64,000 bases of DNA from CAVTYH01 sp963773875 (GTDB lineage Bacteria > Planctomycetota > Planctomycetia > Pirellulales > JADZDJ01): the NCBI GenBank assembly GCA_963773875.1, contig CAVZCV010000001.1, positions 1-64,000 of the forward strand, written 5' to 3'. A program made the translations under genes and the position numbers. The notes below the pieces were generated by a model. It was not told where the DNA came from, did no database searches, and saw nothing but the letters and a program-made list of their open reading frames with translations. The stretch's first letter is position 1. The number at the start of each line of letters is the position of its first letter. This document shows, in pieces, positions 34,863-44,059 of the stretch.

Positions 34863-36206
34863 ATGTTCAAACGCATTTTGGTGGCCAATCGGGGCGAAAT
34901 TGCGCTGCGCATTATCCGCGCCTGCCGCGAGCTGGGCATTGAAACCGTGGCGATTTTTAGCGAAGCCGATCGCGGCGCGATCTATCTGGACCTCGCTGAA
35001 GAAGCGTACTGCGTCGGCCCGCCGAAAGCCGCAGACAGCTATCTCAAAATCGATCGCGTCATCAGCGCCGCCGAAATCGGCAATGTGCAAGCAATTCATC
35101 CTGGATACGGTTTCCTCTCCGAAAATGCGCATTTCAATGAAGTCTGTCGCAGTTGCAATATCGATTTCATCGGTCCAACGCCGGAAGCGATGGCCAAGCT
35201 GGGCGATAAGAACACGGCCCGCGGTATTGCTCGTGCTGCCAACGTGCCTGTCGTGCCTGGCAGTGAAGGATTGATCCCCAGCGAAAAAGAAGCGGTGCGG
35301 CTTGCACACGAAATTGGTTTTCCGGTGTTGATCAAAGCGACTGCTGGCGGCGGCGGACGCGGCATGCGTGTCGCTGCCAACGATTTGGCGCTCAAAAGCG
35401 CAATCCAGCAGGCTGCGGCCGAGGCGCAAGCCGCGTTCGGAAATGCGGGAATTTATTTGGAGCGATATATCGAACGTCCGCGGCATGTGGAAGTGCAGGT
35501 CCTTGCCGATCATCACGGCAATGCCGTGCATTTGTTCGAACGGGAATGCTCCACGCAGCGCCGGCATCAAAAGCTGATTGAAGAAAGTCCAGCCGCTCAT
35601 CTCACGCCGGAAACTCGCAAAGCGATTTGCGAAGCCGCTGTCCGGCTGATCAAGACGGCCGGGTACACGAATGCCGGCACGGTCGAATTTATTGTCGACC
35701 AGACGGGTAACTTCTTCTTCATCGAAGTCAATGCTCGCATTCAGGTTGAACACCCTGTCACAGAGATGGTCACGGGCATCGATCTCATCAAAGCCCAAAT
35801 CCGCGTTGCTTCCGGCGAGCCGCTTTGGTTTACGCAAGACGATGTGGTGCAACGCGGTGCCGCATTGGAATGCCGAATTAACGCGGAAGATCCGAAGCGG
35901 AATTTCCAACCTTGTCCAGGGAAAATTGACCGACTGATTGCGCCCGGCGGTTTCGGCGTCCGCTGGGATTCGCATGCATTCTCCGGCTACACGGTCTCGC
36001 CGTATTACGACTCGATGATTGGAAAACTCATCGTGCATCAAGCGACGCGCGCCGCAGCCATCGAAACCATGCAACGCGCTCTTACGGAACTGCGCGTCGA
36101 AGGAATCAAAACCACGGTGCCGCTGCACAAGGAAATTCTCGGCCACGCCGCGTTCCATGAGTGCCGCATCGACACCACGTTTGTCGAGCGCACTTTCTTG
36201 ACTTGA
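34863..36206 (+). CDS. accC: Acetyl-CoA carboxylase biotin carboxylase subunit
   Basis: 447 residues from ATG 34863 (MFKRILVANRGEIALRIIRA); an in-frame codon at 34851 is less likely. It has the ATP-grasp loop KATAGGGGRGMRV, HVEVQVLADHHGN, ERECSTQRRHQKLIEESPA and the catalytic FFIEVNARIQVEHPVTEM. It carboxylates biotin on AccB using ATP and bicarbonate for fatty-acid synthesis. Ordinary length, no anomaly. Confidence 0.95.
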   Translation: MFKRILVANRGEIALRIIRACRELGIETVAIFSEADRGAIYLDLAEEAYCVGPPKAADSYLKIDRVISAAEIGNVQAIHPGYGFLSENAHFNEVCRSCNIDFIGPTPEAMAKLGDKNTARGIARAANVPVVPGSEGLIPSEKEAVRLAHEIGFPVLIKATAGGGGRGMRVAANDLALKSAIQQAAAEAQAAFGNAGIYLERYIERPRHVEVQVLADHHGNAVHLFERECSTQRRHQKLIEESPAAHLTPETRKAICEAAVRLIKTAGYTNAGTVEFIVDQTGNFFFIEVNARIQVEHPVTEMVTGIDLIKAQIRVASGEPLWFTQDDVVQRGAALECRINAEDPKRNFQPCPGKIDRLIAPGGFGVRWDSHAFSGYTVSPYYDSMIGKLIVHQATRAAAIETMQRALTELRVEGIKTTVPLHKEILGHAAFHECRIDTTFVERTFLT

Positions 36207-36296
36207 TTCGCAGTTTCTTGAACTGCGGCAGCCGCTAGTCGCCTTTTGTGCTGCGCAATATACTGGCGGCGTTCCCTGTAACGCTTGGAGTCTGTT

Positions 36297-37619
36297 ATGC
36301 AAACGTCGTTGTCTCACCCTCCGCACGCGGAAACGCCCATTCGTCGCGCGGCCGTCTTGTTCGCAGGCGGTCCAGCGCCCGCCGCCAATGCCGTCATCTC
36401 CGCAACGGCCGATTCGTTCATGCGCGATGGCATTGAAATGCTCGGCATTTTGCACGGTTACTCGAGCCTGGTGAAATACGGTCCCGATCGCCCAATGCGT
36501 GAAGGCCCGGCGCAAGACTACGTCGTTATCACGCCTCGATTGATGCGGCGCACGCGCAATTCGCAGGGAATCCTCATCGGCACCGCACGCACGAATCCCG
36601 GTAAAGATGTTTCGCACCCCGATGATTTGAACGATCCGGAAAAGAGTAAAGCCTTGCGCACGGTTTACGAAGCGCTTTGCTCGCTGAATGTCGACGCGCT
36701 GATTTCGATCGGCGGCGACGACACGCTCAAAACCGCGAACAAGCTCAAAATGTTTCAGGATCGACTGCCGAAGGGCTCGAAAAAAATCCCGATCGTGCAT
36801 TTGCCAAAAACGATCGACAACGATTACACCGGCATCGATTTCACCTTCGGCTACTTCACCGCTGTCGATACGCTCGCGGGCGAAATCCGGAACCTGCTGC
36901 ACGATGCCGAAGCTACGCGCATGTACTATCTCGCCGAAACGATGGGCCGCAGCGCCGGTTGGTTGGCGTACGGCGCTGCCATTGCCGGCGAAGCCAGCCT
37001 GGTGATCAGCGTGGAAGACATTCAAGGCCCGTTCGCGGCTGAGGAAGAGGAAGCCGACCAGAAGACCGGCAAGCGAGCGACTCGCAAGATCATGAACGTC
37101 GATGCGCTCGTCAAGCACATTGTCAAAATGATGCGCGTCCGCGAGGAAAAGGAGGGCAAGCAATACGGCGTGATCGTCATTGCCGAAGGTCTGGCCGAGT
37201 TTCTGCCGGCAGAATATTTGAAAGATATTCCGCGCGATCAGCACGGGCACATCTCGGTTGCGCAGGTGAACCTGAATCGACGACTGGCCCGTTATGTGGC
37301 CGATGAATACAAAAAACAAGTAGTTGGCAAGGAACGTCGCGTCATCGGGCTGCAGCTCGGTTACGAAGCGCGCTGCGCTAGGCCGCATGCCTTTGATGTA
37401 ATGCTCGGCAGCCAATTGGGCGTCGGCGCGTACCGCGCCCTTGTGGAGCAGAGACTCGACGGCGTATTGGTGTCTTGCAAAGGTCAACTTGAACTCGACT
37501 ATGTTCCGTTTGATAAACTCGTGGATCCAAAAACATTGGTCACCGTGGTTCGGTATATCGATCGCGAGTCCGATTTCCACAAACTCGCGCGGTTCCTCGA
37601 AACCGATATCAGCGATTAG
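36297..37619 (+). CDS. pfp: Diphosphate-dependent 6-phosphofructokinase
   Basis: 440 residues from ATG 36297, with GGAG 8 bases before. The nucleotide-site motifs are those of PPi users: GGDD at 139-142, where ATP enzymes have GGDG, and PKTIDND at 170-176, where ATP enzymes have PGTIDND. YYLAETMGRSAGWLAYGAAI and VIAEGLAEFLP are also typical. The enzyme reversibly phosphorylates fructose 6-phosphate with pyrophosphate, so it can serve both glycolysis and gluconeogenesis. Annotation as the ATP-dependent form would be misleading. Single gene, convergent with hisB. Confidence 0.9.
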   Translation: MQTSLSHPPHAETPIRRAAVLFAGGPAPAANAVISATADSFMRDGIEMLGILHGYSSLVKYGPDRPMREGPAQDYVVITPRLMRRTRNSQGILIGTARTNPGKDVSHPDDLNDPEKSKALRTVYEALCSLNVDALISIGGDDTLKTANKLKMFQDRLPKGSKKIPIVHLPKTIDNDYTGIDFTFGYFTAVDTLAGEIRNLLHDAEATRMYYLAETMGRSAGWLAYGAAIAGEASLVISVEDIQGPFAAEEEEADQKTGKRATRKIMNVDALVKHIVKMMRVREEKEGKQYGVIVIAEGLAEFLPAEYLKDIPRDQHGHISVAQVNLNRRLARYVADEYKKQVVGKERRVIGLQLGYEARCARPHAFDVMLGSQLGVGAYRALVEQRLDGVLVSCKGQLELDYVPFDKLVDPKTLVTVVRYIDRESDFHKLARFLETDISD

Positions 37620-37659
37620 TCCAATTCATCGCTTGTCGATGCGAAAAATCGGCCAATCT

Positions 37660-38253
37660 TTAATTACTCAAAGTCCCTTTTGTACTCGGCACGCCCGGCA
37701 TGCGCGGGTCGCTTTCCATGGCCATCCGTAGCGCGCGGGCGGTCGCTTTGAACACCGCTTCGCTGATGTGATGGCTGTTTCGTCCGTGATGCATAATCAC
37801 GTGCAGGTTCATCAGCGCATTAGCGGCCGCGGCCTGCCAAAAATCTTCAACCAACTCGTTGTCGAACTCGCCGGTCTTCGGCACGGGAAACGGCACTTGA
37901 AACACGAGCGCAAAGCGACCGCTCAAATCGAGCGCCGTCGTCACCAGTGTTTCTTCCATCGGCAGCGTGAAGTGGCCATAGCGACGAATGCCGGCTTTGT
38001 CGCCGAGTGCTTGCTTCAACGCCTGCCCGAATGCAATGCCCACATCTTCTACCGTGTGATGCTGATCGACGTGCAAATCGCCCTTCGCCTGCACGTTCAA
38101 ATCGATCGCGGCATGCTTAGCAAGCAGCGTCAGCATGTGATCGAAAAAGCCAACGCCGGTGGCAATCTGGCTCTGGCCCGATCCATCAAGATTCAGCTCC
38201 ACGCGAATCTCGGTTTCGGCGGTTTTGCGATCGATATTTGCTGTGCGGGACAT
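37660..38253 (-). CDS. hisB: Imidazoleglycerol-phosphate dehydratase
   Basis: 197 residues, the normal monofunctional length. Manganese ligands are in GVGFFDHMLTLLAKH, DQHHTVEDVGIAFGQAL and MHHGRNSHHISEAVFK. It dehydrates imidazole glycerol phosphate in histidine synthesis. There is no HisB-N phosphatase domain, so histidinol phosphate is dephosphorylated by another enzyme. It follows hisC by 50 bases. Confidence 0.95.
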   Translation of the reverse strand: MSRTANIDRKTAETEIRVELNLDGSGQSQIATGVGFFDHMLTLLAKHAAIDLNVQAKGDLHVDQHHTVEDVGIAFGQALKQALGDKAGIRRYGHFTLPMEETLVTTALDLSGRFALVFQVPFPVPKTGEFDNELVEDFWQAAAANALMNLHVIMHHGRNSHHISEAVFKATARALRMAMESDPRMPGVPSTKGTLSN

Positions 38254-38303
38254 AAGCTCGTGTCAAATTTTGATAACGCCCATTCAGCCGCAAGCGGCTT
38301 CCG

Positions 38304-39350
38304 TTACATCATACCTTTCAACAGCGACAAACAAGTTTCATTCTGCTCCTCCGTGCCGACGGAAATTCGCAGCCCGTCGCCCCAGCCGCGATAATCCATG
38401 TATCGCACCAGCACGCTCTTCGCCTTCAGTTGCTCGTACAGCGGCTTGACCGGAACGCTCGGATGCGGGTTCCAAACGAAATTGGCCTGCGAATCGACGG
38501 TGCTAAACCCTAGCGAGCGCATCCCGGCGATTAGTTTTTCGCGCGTGGCCAGAATCTTCTTTCGATTTTCCGTGAGCCACGCCTGATCGTCGATCGCCGC
38601 CGTGGCTCCGGCGATGGAAAGCGAATCGCAGTTGTAGGAATCCTTCACTTTCACGAGCTCTTCGATGATGTGCGGCTGCGCGACGATGTACCCAAATCGC
38701 AAACCAGCCAAAGCATACGATTTGCTCAACGATCGCGTCACCAAAATCTTGTCGGTCTCTTTCACCAGCGAAACGCAATTTGTGTCCGCAAAATCGACGT
38801 ACGCTTCGTCCACAATCAAAGGGCAGGGCAGGGCGGCGGCGAGCTGGCGAATTCGTGGCGGCGAAATCATCGTGCCCGAAGGGCTATTCGGATTCGGCAA
38901 AAACGCGAGTTTCAAGTTCGCTTGCGGCTTCGCGAAATCATCGCCAAGCGACCAGTCCTTTTGAAAATGAATTTCCTCCGCCTCGGCACCCTGCAACTGC
39001 GCGAGCGTCTTGTACAAAATGTAACTCGGATACGGCAGCCGCAGCCAATCGCCCGGACCGACAAACGCCCGTGTGACGATGGTTAAAATATCGTCGCTGC
39101 CGTTGCCGCACAAAATCCAATTCGGCTCCACGCCGAGCAACTCTGCGGCTCGCTGACGGAACGCATCGGCCATGGGGTCGGGATATTTTTGCAATCCGGC
39201 CTGAATCGCGCGGCCAATCGCCCGCTGCACCGCCGGCGAACTGGGATACGGATTCTCGTTCGTGTTGTGCTTCGTCACCTGCCCCCCGCGCGGCTGCTCG
39301 CCGGGCACGTAACCTTGCATGGCCAGAATTTCGGGTCGGAGGTAGCTCAT
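38304..39350 (-). CDS. hisC: Histidinol-phosphate aminotransferase
   Basis: 348 residues, a class I/II aminotransferase. The PLP Lys is Lys210 in TRSLSKSYALAGLRFG; the substrate region shows NENPYPSSPAV, LCGNGSDDIL and LPNPNSPSGT. It makes histidinol phosphate from imidazole acetol phosphate. It lies between hisD and hisB on one strand; the 617-base space before it holds a dispersed repeat, so transcription from hisD may not be continuous. Confidence 0.94.
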   Translation of the reverse strand: MSYLRPEILAMQGYVPGEQPRGGQVTKHNTNENPYPSSPAVQRAIGRAIQAGLQKYPDPMADAFRQRAAELLGVEPNWILCGNGSDDILTIVTRAFVGPGDWLRLPYPSYILYKTLAQLQGAEAEEIHFQKDWSLGDDFAKPQANLKLAFLPNPNSPSGTMISPPRIRQLAAALPCPLIVDEAYVDFADTNCVSLVKETDKILVTRSLSKSYALAGLRFGYIVAQPHIIEELVKVKDSYNCDSLSIAGATAAIDDQAWLTENRKKILATREKLIAGMRSLGFSTVDSQANFVWNPHPSVPVKPLYEQLKAKSVLVRYMDYRGWGDGLRISVGTEEQNETCLSLLKGMM

Positions 39351-39570
39351 CGATTGTCGATCTGCTTGCGGTTTAACGTGCTTTGAATTGGTTCAATGAC
39401 GGGCGACTTTAACTTTCAATGACGAACGATTGTTTTTTCAATGGCCAAATTTTCGAATTCCGATTTTCTCCGAGAAAAACGAGGGTGTTTTTAACACGCT
39501 GAAACAACGCGCATGCTGACCAGCGATTTTCTCGAAAGATTTTGAGGTCGAACGCGCGCTCCGCACCATT

Positions 39571-39653
39571 TCGAGTTTTCGAGTGAAATAACTGCAGCAC
39601 TTTCACTACCCTGTATAGCCACTTTTCGCAGAGTTTTTTCACAGTAATTTCAC
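39571..39653. repeat. Dispersed repeat with inverted ends, copy B
   Basis: GTGAAATAACT (39583-39593) and AGTAATTTCAC (39643-39653) bound a 71-base unit matching copy A at 6861-6952, sharing AGTTTTTTCACAGTAATTTC exactly. The rest of 39351-39967 is AT-rich and has no convincing gene, though both copies allow a minus-strand reading containing EITVKKL. Confidence 0.65.
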
Positions 39654-39967
39654 ATTCGGCAAGCGTGGTCACAGCGCCGATGCGTGAATTGAGCTGATTT
39701 TCTCTGGAGTCGTGTGTCATGCGATCATGGTCAATGTTTTGGTTTCGGTCAGAATCCGATATACGATCCAGCATGCATTCCATCGGCGAGCACCGACCGC
39801 TGTATTGCAACGTTAGTATTGTAGTGTACAAATATCTTAGGTCAATAGCAAAAATAGGCCACTCCAAAAAATGTTTTTGCCCGGGGCAAGGCATCGCTTT
39901 CTGGCAAGCCGTGATACTGCTCCGGGGTCGACTCCCGACCGCAGCCTGCTTAAATTCGCAAAAGACG

Positions 39968-41329
39968 CTATTTCCTCAGCCGGATGTCGATGCTCGCCCG
40001 ATGGGCCGTCAAGCCTTCTTTGTCTGCCAGCCTTCGGATGTCGTCGGACAGTTGGGTAAGGCCATGTTCATTCAAAGCGATTACGCTGTTTCCACGCACA
40101 AAATCGTTGGCCGTCAGGCCTGCCGCGAAGCGGGCCGTTCCGCCGGTGGGCAGCACGTGCGATGGCCCGGCCGCGTAATCGCCGGCCGCTACAGGGCTGA
40201 AATGGCCCAAAAACACGGCCCCGGCATGCGGGATCTTTCCGAGCAATTCTTCGGCATTGTCGGTGGCGATGTGTAAATGCTCCGCGGCAATTTCGTCGGC
40301 CAGCGCACACGCCTCGTCGGCGTTTCGAGCCAAAATGAGTGCCCCGAATTGCTCCAGACTCTGCCGCGCCAAATCGCCGCGCGATAAATGCGCAGTTTGC
40401 TTTTCCAACTCAATCGCTACCGCGTCGATCAGCGGTGAATTCCACGTGATCAAAATCCCCGAGCCCGGCGCATGTTCGGCTTGGGCAATCAAATCGGCCG
40501 CAATAAAATCGGGCCGCGCGGTTTCGTCGGCCACGACCACGACTTCGCTCGGTCCAGCAATGGAATCGATATCGACTTCGCCAAACACACGCCGTTTGGC
40601 CAATGCGACAAACAGGTTGCCAGGCCCCACGATCTTATCGACCTTCGGCACGCCTTCCACACCGTAGGCCAAGGCCGCCACCGCTTGAAGCACCCCCATC
40701 CGATAAACTTCCGTAATTCCCAGCTCGTGGCACGTGGCCAGCAGATCCTGATTGTACGAGCCGAACTTTGTGGGCGGGGCCACAATCGCCAACTGTTTGA
40801 CGCCGGCCGCTTGCGCCGGCACCGCCGTCATGAGCACGGTCGAAGGATACGCCGCCGCTCCGCCTGGCACGCAAATGCCAACGCGCGAGAGCGGCAAATA
40901 ACGCTGCCGCAAATAGTTGCCATTTCCCAAATCAACCCGCACATCGTGCTGCAAAATGGCCGTTTGAAACCGCAATATATTTTCGCGAATCTGCCGCACG
41001 CTGGCCAGAAACGCCCGATCGGCCCCAGCATGAGCGGCAGCCAGTTCAGCGGCACTCACGCGCAGGCTGTTCGCATTGATATCGGCTTTGTCGATCCGCG
41101 CTGAATAATCGAGCACGGCCGGCAAGCCCTTGGTGCGCACGTCTTGGCAAATCCGTTCGACTACCTGCTGCGGCGAAAGCGCTTCGCCAAACACCTCGAT
41201 CGTGCGCTGCTTGCCCGCCTCGCTCACAACGTTGCCCCGTGGGCTGAGCCGCTCGCGCAAGTCGGCAATCGCCCGGCGAACATCGGCCTGGCGAGTATCG
41301 ATGCGCAGCAGTTTGAGCGGATTGGGCAT
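39968..41329 (-). CDS. hisD: Histidinol dehydrogenase
   Basis: 453 residues. It has GNYLRQRYLPLSRVGICVPG, KIVGPGNLFVALAKR, GPSEVVVVADETA, the EHAPGSG zinc-site region, and SHVLPTGGTARFA. It oxidises histidinol to histidine in two NAD-dependent steps. The N-terminal stretch (MPNPLKLLRIDTRQADVRRA) is longer than in some homologues. Start of the minus-strand hisD-C-B group. Confidence 0.95.
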   Translation of the reverse strand: MPNPLKLLRIDTRQADVRRAIADLRERLSPRGNVVSEAGKQRTIEVFGEALSPQQVVERICQDVRTKGLPAVLDYSARIDKADINANSLRVSAAELAAAHAGADRAFLASVRQIRENILRFQTAILQHDVRVDLGNGNYLRQRYLPLSRVGICVPGGAAAYPSTVLMTAVPAQAAGVKQLAIVAPPTKFGSYNQDLLATCHELGITEVYRMGVLQAVAALAYGVEGVPKVDKIVGPGNLFVALAKRRVFGEVDIDSIAGPSEVVVVADETARPDFIAADLIAQAEHAPGSGILITWNSPLIDAVAIELEKQTAHLSRGDLARQSLEQFGALILARNADEACALADEIAAEHLHIATDNAEELLGKIPHAGAVFLGHFSPVAAGDYAAGPSHVLPTGGTARFAAGLTANDFVRGNSVIALNEHGLTQLSDDIRRLADKEGLTAHRASIDIRLRK

Positions 41330-41433
41330 CTGTTGTAATAGACAGTCGGGAAATGCTAAGGTTCAATGGCGAATTGGCTATTGTGGCGAGATGGGTTGCG
41401 GTCCGCAAACCCTGTTCTGAAAAGAGCCTGCAG

Positions 41434-41643
41434 ATGAACGACGATGGCAAAGGGTCGAGTAACGAAAACGCCCGCCAACTTAAGGCACTGTCTGAGTTAA
41501 GTGACGAAGTGATGTCGATGCTCCACGCTCATCCCCTGAGGAGCCCATCCATCGAATCAGATACAGTTATAGGATGGCTTCATCAACTGTATGACATTGT
41601 GCAAAAAGGATTGGGTCGTCCGAGCCACTTTTCGTCCAACTAA
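41434..41643 (+). CDS. Small hypothetical protein upstream of prepilin peptidase
   Basis: 69 residues from ATG 41434 (MNDDGKGSSNENARQLKALS), ending GLGRPSHFSSN just before the peptidase gene. No known domain. The composition is plausible for a soluble helical protein (ELSDEVMSMLHAHPL) and nothing else fills this space. It may be translationally linked to the next gene. Confidence 0.45.
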   Translation: MNDDGKGSSNENARQLKALSELSDEVMSMLHAHPLRSPSIESDTVIGWLHQLYDIVQKGLGRPSHFSSN

Positions 41644-41658
41644 TTGAATCGTTTGCTA

Positions 41659-42984
41659 ATGCCTTTGTATTTGAGACTGCCATTTCTGTTTCTCCTTGGC
41701 ATGTTCCTTGGAGCACTGATCAACCTTTGCATCTACCGGCTCGCATATCTGCGGCGACGGATTAGTCCCTGGGGCTTTACGCGTGGGCTGGTTGGGCGAC
41801 GAAGCTTCGTGGACCGGATTCCGATTGTCGGTTGGATCAACCTGCGGCGCGAAGCAAATACTCATGGCAGTGGGTTTTGGATTCGGCCGCTGCTGATCGA
41901 GCTTTGTTTCGGATTGCTCGTGGCCGGGCTGTTTTGGTGGGAGGTCGATCGGCGAATGCTGATCACGCCGCCTCTACCGCTGCGAATTTCGACGCTTGGG
42001 CCCGCGGCAGGGGCGATGCTGAACGCCCAGTTCGCCGTGCATGTGGCGCTGCTGGTGTTCATGGCCATCGCTACGTTCATCGATATCGATGAGCAGACTG
42101 TGCCCGATGCGGTGACCGTGCCGGGAACAATGATCGCGCTCGTGATCGCTGTGTTTTGCCAGGCCGCAGCATTGCCAGCGCTGGAGGTCGATCCGAATAC
42201 GATGCTATGGGAGCAACTGCTGTGGCCGCTACGGTTCGATTATCCGGTGATCGATGCGCAAGCGCCGCCAGCCCAAGGGTTGCAACCTCTGGGCTTCGTG
42301 AACGCGATGGTGCCGAAGGCGAATCCGTTTTTAAACGGCGCCGCTTCGTTGATTGTCGGCCTGGCGATTTACTGGCTGTGGTGTTTTGCGCTGCTTCCGC
42401 GCCGCTGGCGGCTGGGCGCTGGCATCGGCAAAGCGTGGCGGGTGATGTGGCGACGGATTGCCGCGCGATCGGAATGGACCTGGGTTTTATCGCTGGCGAT
42501 TGCCGGCACGATCGTTCTGGCGACGACCTTCGTGCGCGGCGGCCCGGCGTGGCGTGGTCTGGTAAGTTCGCTGATCGGCCTGGCCGTCGGCGGCGGAATG
42601 ATTTGGGCCATCCGCATTATTGGCGCCGCGATCCTGAAACGCGAAGCGATGGGTTTTGGCGATGTGACGCTGATGGCCATGATCGGCGCGTTTCTCGGCT
42701 GGCAGCCGGCGATCATCGTCTTCTTTTTGGCGCCGTTCGCCGGTGCGCTCATTGGCATTGTGCAAGTGATTCTGCGCGGCGAAAACGTGGTGCCGTACGG
42801 TCCGTATTTATGCCTGGCGGCCTTCGTGGTGATTTTCTTCTGGGCGCCGATATGGAACTACGCAGGGCCGATGTTCGCAATTCCCTGGCTGGTGCCGTCG
42901 GCCATTGGGATTTGCCTGCCGCTCTTGGCACTGCTGCTCTTTGCGTGGAAAAAACTCCGCGATCGTTTTATCTCCGCAGATTGA
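41659..42984 (+). CDS. Prepilin peptidase / A24-type aspartic protease, extended
   Basis: About 441 residues from ATG 41659 (a TTG at 41644 is an alternative). Eight or more membrane helices. The catalytic aspartates of the A24 family appear in ATFIDIDEQTVPD and GFGDVTLMAMIGAFLGW. The N-terminal domain (MFLGALINLCIYRLAYLRRR then PIVGWINLRR) resembles PilD but lacks the paired zinc cysteines. A long insert separates the two aspartates. It is expected to cleave and perhaps methylate type IV-like prepilins or type II secretion pseudopilins; none are adjacent. Confidence 0.85.
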   Translation: MPLYLRLPFLFLLGMFLGALINLCIYRLAYLRRRISPWGFTRGLVGRRSFVDRIPIVGWINLRREANTHGSGFWIRPLLIELCFGLLVAGLFWWEVDRRMLITPPLPLRISTLGPAAGAMLNAQFAVHVALLVFMAIATFIDIDEQTVPDAVTVPGTMIALVIAVFCQAAALPALEVDPNTMLWEQLLWPLRFDYPVIDAQAPPAQGLQPLGFVNAMVPKANPFLNGAASLIVGLAIYWLWCFALLPRRWRLGAGIGKAWRVMWRRIAARSEWTWVLSLAIAGTIVLATTFVRGGPAWRGLVSSLIGLAVGGGMIWAIRIIGAAILKREAMGFGDVTLMAMIGAFLGWQPAIIVFFLAPFAGALIGIVQVILRGENVVPYGPYLCLAAFVVIFFWAPIWNYAGPMFAIPWLVPSAIGICLPLLALLLFAWKKLRDRFISAD

Positions 42985-43090
42985 AGCCATCACCGCGCCA
43001 TCCAGTTGCAGTGACGCATCAGCCCCGGCTGTCATGCCAGTGCTGCTATCGCGCAAATTGATTCTCGACGCGACCCCAACAATATACTCA

Positions 43091-43118
43091 TTGACATATC
43101 GTAATATTACGATATATT
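43091..43118 (+). promoter_or_regulatory. Promoter with 20-bp palindromic operator of the arsR operon
   Basis: TTGACA (43091-43096), a 16-base spacer and TATATT (43113-43118) form a near-consensus sigma-70-type promoter. A perfect palindrome ATATCGTAATATTACGATAT (43096-43115) fills the spacer. It fits an ArsR-family dimer operator; the regulator gene starts at 43135. Confidence 0.82.
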
Positions 43119-43134
43119 GATATATAGAGGATCC

Positions 43135-43452
43135 ATGATGGTTGCCAATCTGAAGAAACAAAAGCTGACTTCGCTTGAAGCGCTGCAGCAGGCTGCCGAA
43201 TGCTTGCGGACGCTGGCGCACCCACATCGCTTGCGGATGGTGCAAATGTTATTGCGCGGCCGGTACACGGTTGGTGAGCTGGCCGAGAAATGTGGCATCG
43301 CCAGCCACATGGCTTCGGAGCATTTGCGACTGATGCAGCGCTGCGGCCTGTTAGCGCAGGATCGTGAGGGACGGAAAAAGTATTACAAAATCGCCGAACC
43401 GCATTTGGCCAACATTATGGAGTGCATCGAAGCTCGGTTTGACTCCACATGA
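43135..43452 (+). CDS. ArsR-family transcriptional regulator
   Basis: 105 residues; GAGGA lies 6 bases before ATG 43135. A winged helix: LRTLAHPHRLRMVQMLLRGR, then YTVGELAEKCGIASHMASEH as the recognition helix, and the wing DREGRKKYYKIAEP. Cysteines are at 23, 53, 70 and 97. The canonical metal-binding CxC of ArsR is absent, so a thiol-based (persulfide or CoA-disulfide) signal is more likely than a metal. It should repress its own operon by binding the palindrome upstream and let go under sulfur stress (inference). A rhodanese follows 31 bases on. Confidence 0.87.
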   Translation: MMVANLKKQKLTSLEALQQAAECLRTLAHPHRLRMVQMLLRGRYTVGELAEKCGIASHMASEHLRLMQRCGLLAQDREGRKKYYKIAEPHLANIMECIEARFDST

Positions 43453-43483
43453 CGCCGCATGACCCGCGGCAAAGGAGAATGTC

Positions 43484-44041
43484 ATGAACGCTCCCAGCAT
43501 TTCCGCCCATGAGTTACTTGATCTTTGGAAATTGGGCAGATCAATCAATCTGATCGACGTGCGCACGCCGGTTGAGTTTCGCGAGCGTCACATCGATTTC
43601 GCTCGCAATGTGCCGCTCGACCGGCTCGATTCGGCCTCGCTTCCCAAGCCGACGTATGGCTTTGGCGGTGAATCGGTCTACGTCATTTGCCAGAAGGGCG
43701 GGCGGGGTCAACAGGCCTGCCAGCGGTTGCTGGACGCAGGCATTTTGAACGTGCGGAACATTGAGGGTGGCACGCTGGCCTGCGAGCAAGCCGGCCTGCC
43801 GATCGTTTATGGCAAGAAGGCGATTTCGCTCGAACGGCAGGCGCGAATTGCCGCCGGTTCGCTCGTTCTGCTGGGCGCAGTGCTCGCCTGGTTCGTGCAT
43901 CCGGCCTTTGTCGGGCTCTCGGCCTTCGTCGGCGCCGGCTTGGTTTTCGCCGGCATCACCGACACCTGCGGCATCGGCATGCTCTTGGCTCGCATGCCTT
44001 GGAACTGCTGCGCTGAAACGACAAATAACTGCGCCGCCTGA
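43484..44041 (+). CDS. Rhodanese domain protein with two membrane helices (DUF2892-like)
   Basis: 185 residues, AAAGGAG before the ATG. Residues 1-105 are a rhodanese: LIDVRTPVEFRERHIDFARN and active Cys69 in VICQKGGRG. Residues 120-170 form two hydrophobic helices (AAGSLVLLGAVLAWFVHPAF and AFVGAGLVFAGITDTCGIGM) of the DUF2892 type, anchoring it in the membrane. Such proteins pass sulfane sulfur between carriers. It lies between the ArsR regulator and the CoA-disulfide reductase, pointing to sulfide or persulfide handling. Confidence 0.88.
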   Translation: MNAPSISAHELLDLWKLGRSINLIDVRTPVEFRERHIDFARNVPLDRLDSASLPKPTYGFGGESVYVICQKGGRGQQACQRLLDAGILNVRNIEGGTLACEQAGLPIVYGKKAISLERQARIAAGSLVLLGAVLAWFVHPAFVGLSAFVGAGLVFAGITDTCGIGMLLARMPWNCCAETTNNCAA

Positions 44042-44059
44042 AAGTGGGAGGACCGAACC

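Noticed and set aside
34833..37580. 915-residue minus-strand frame across accC and pfp
   Set aside because: It spans two well-identified plus-strand genes; long only because of codon bias.
39901..39960. Possible tRNA T-arm (GGGGTCGACTCCCG) before hisD
   Set aside because: No acceptor, D-arm or anticodon arm can be placed around it.
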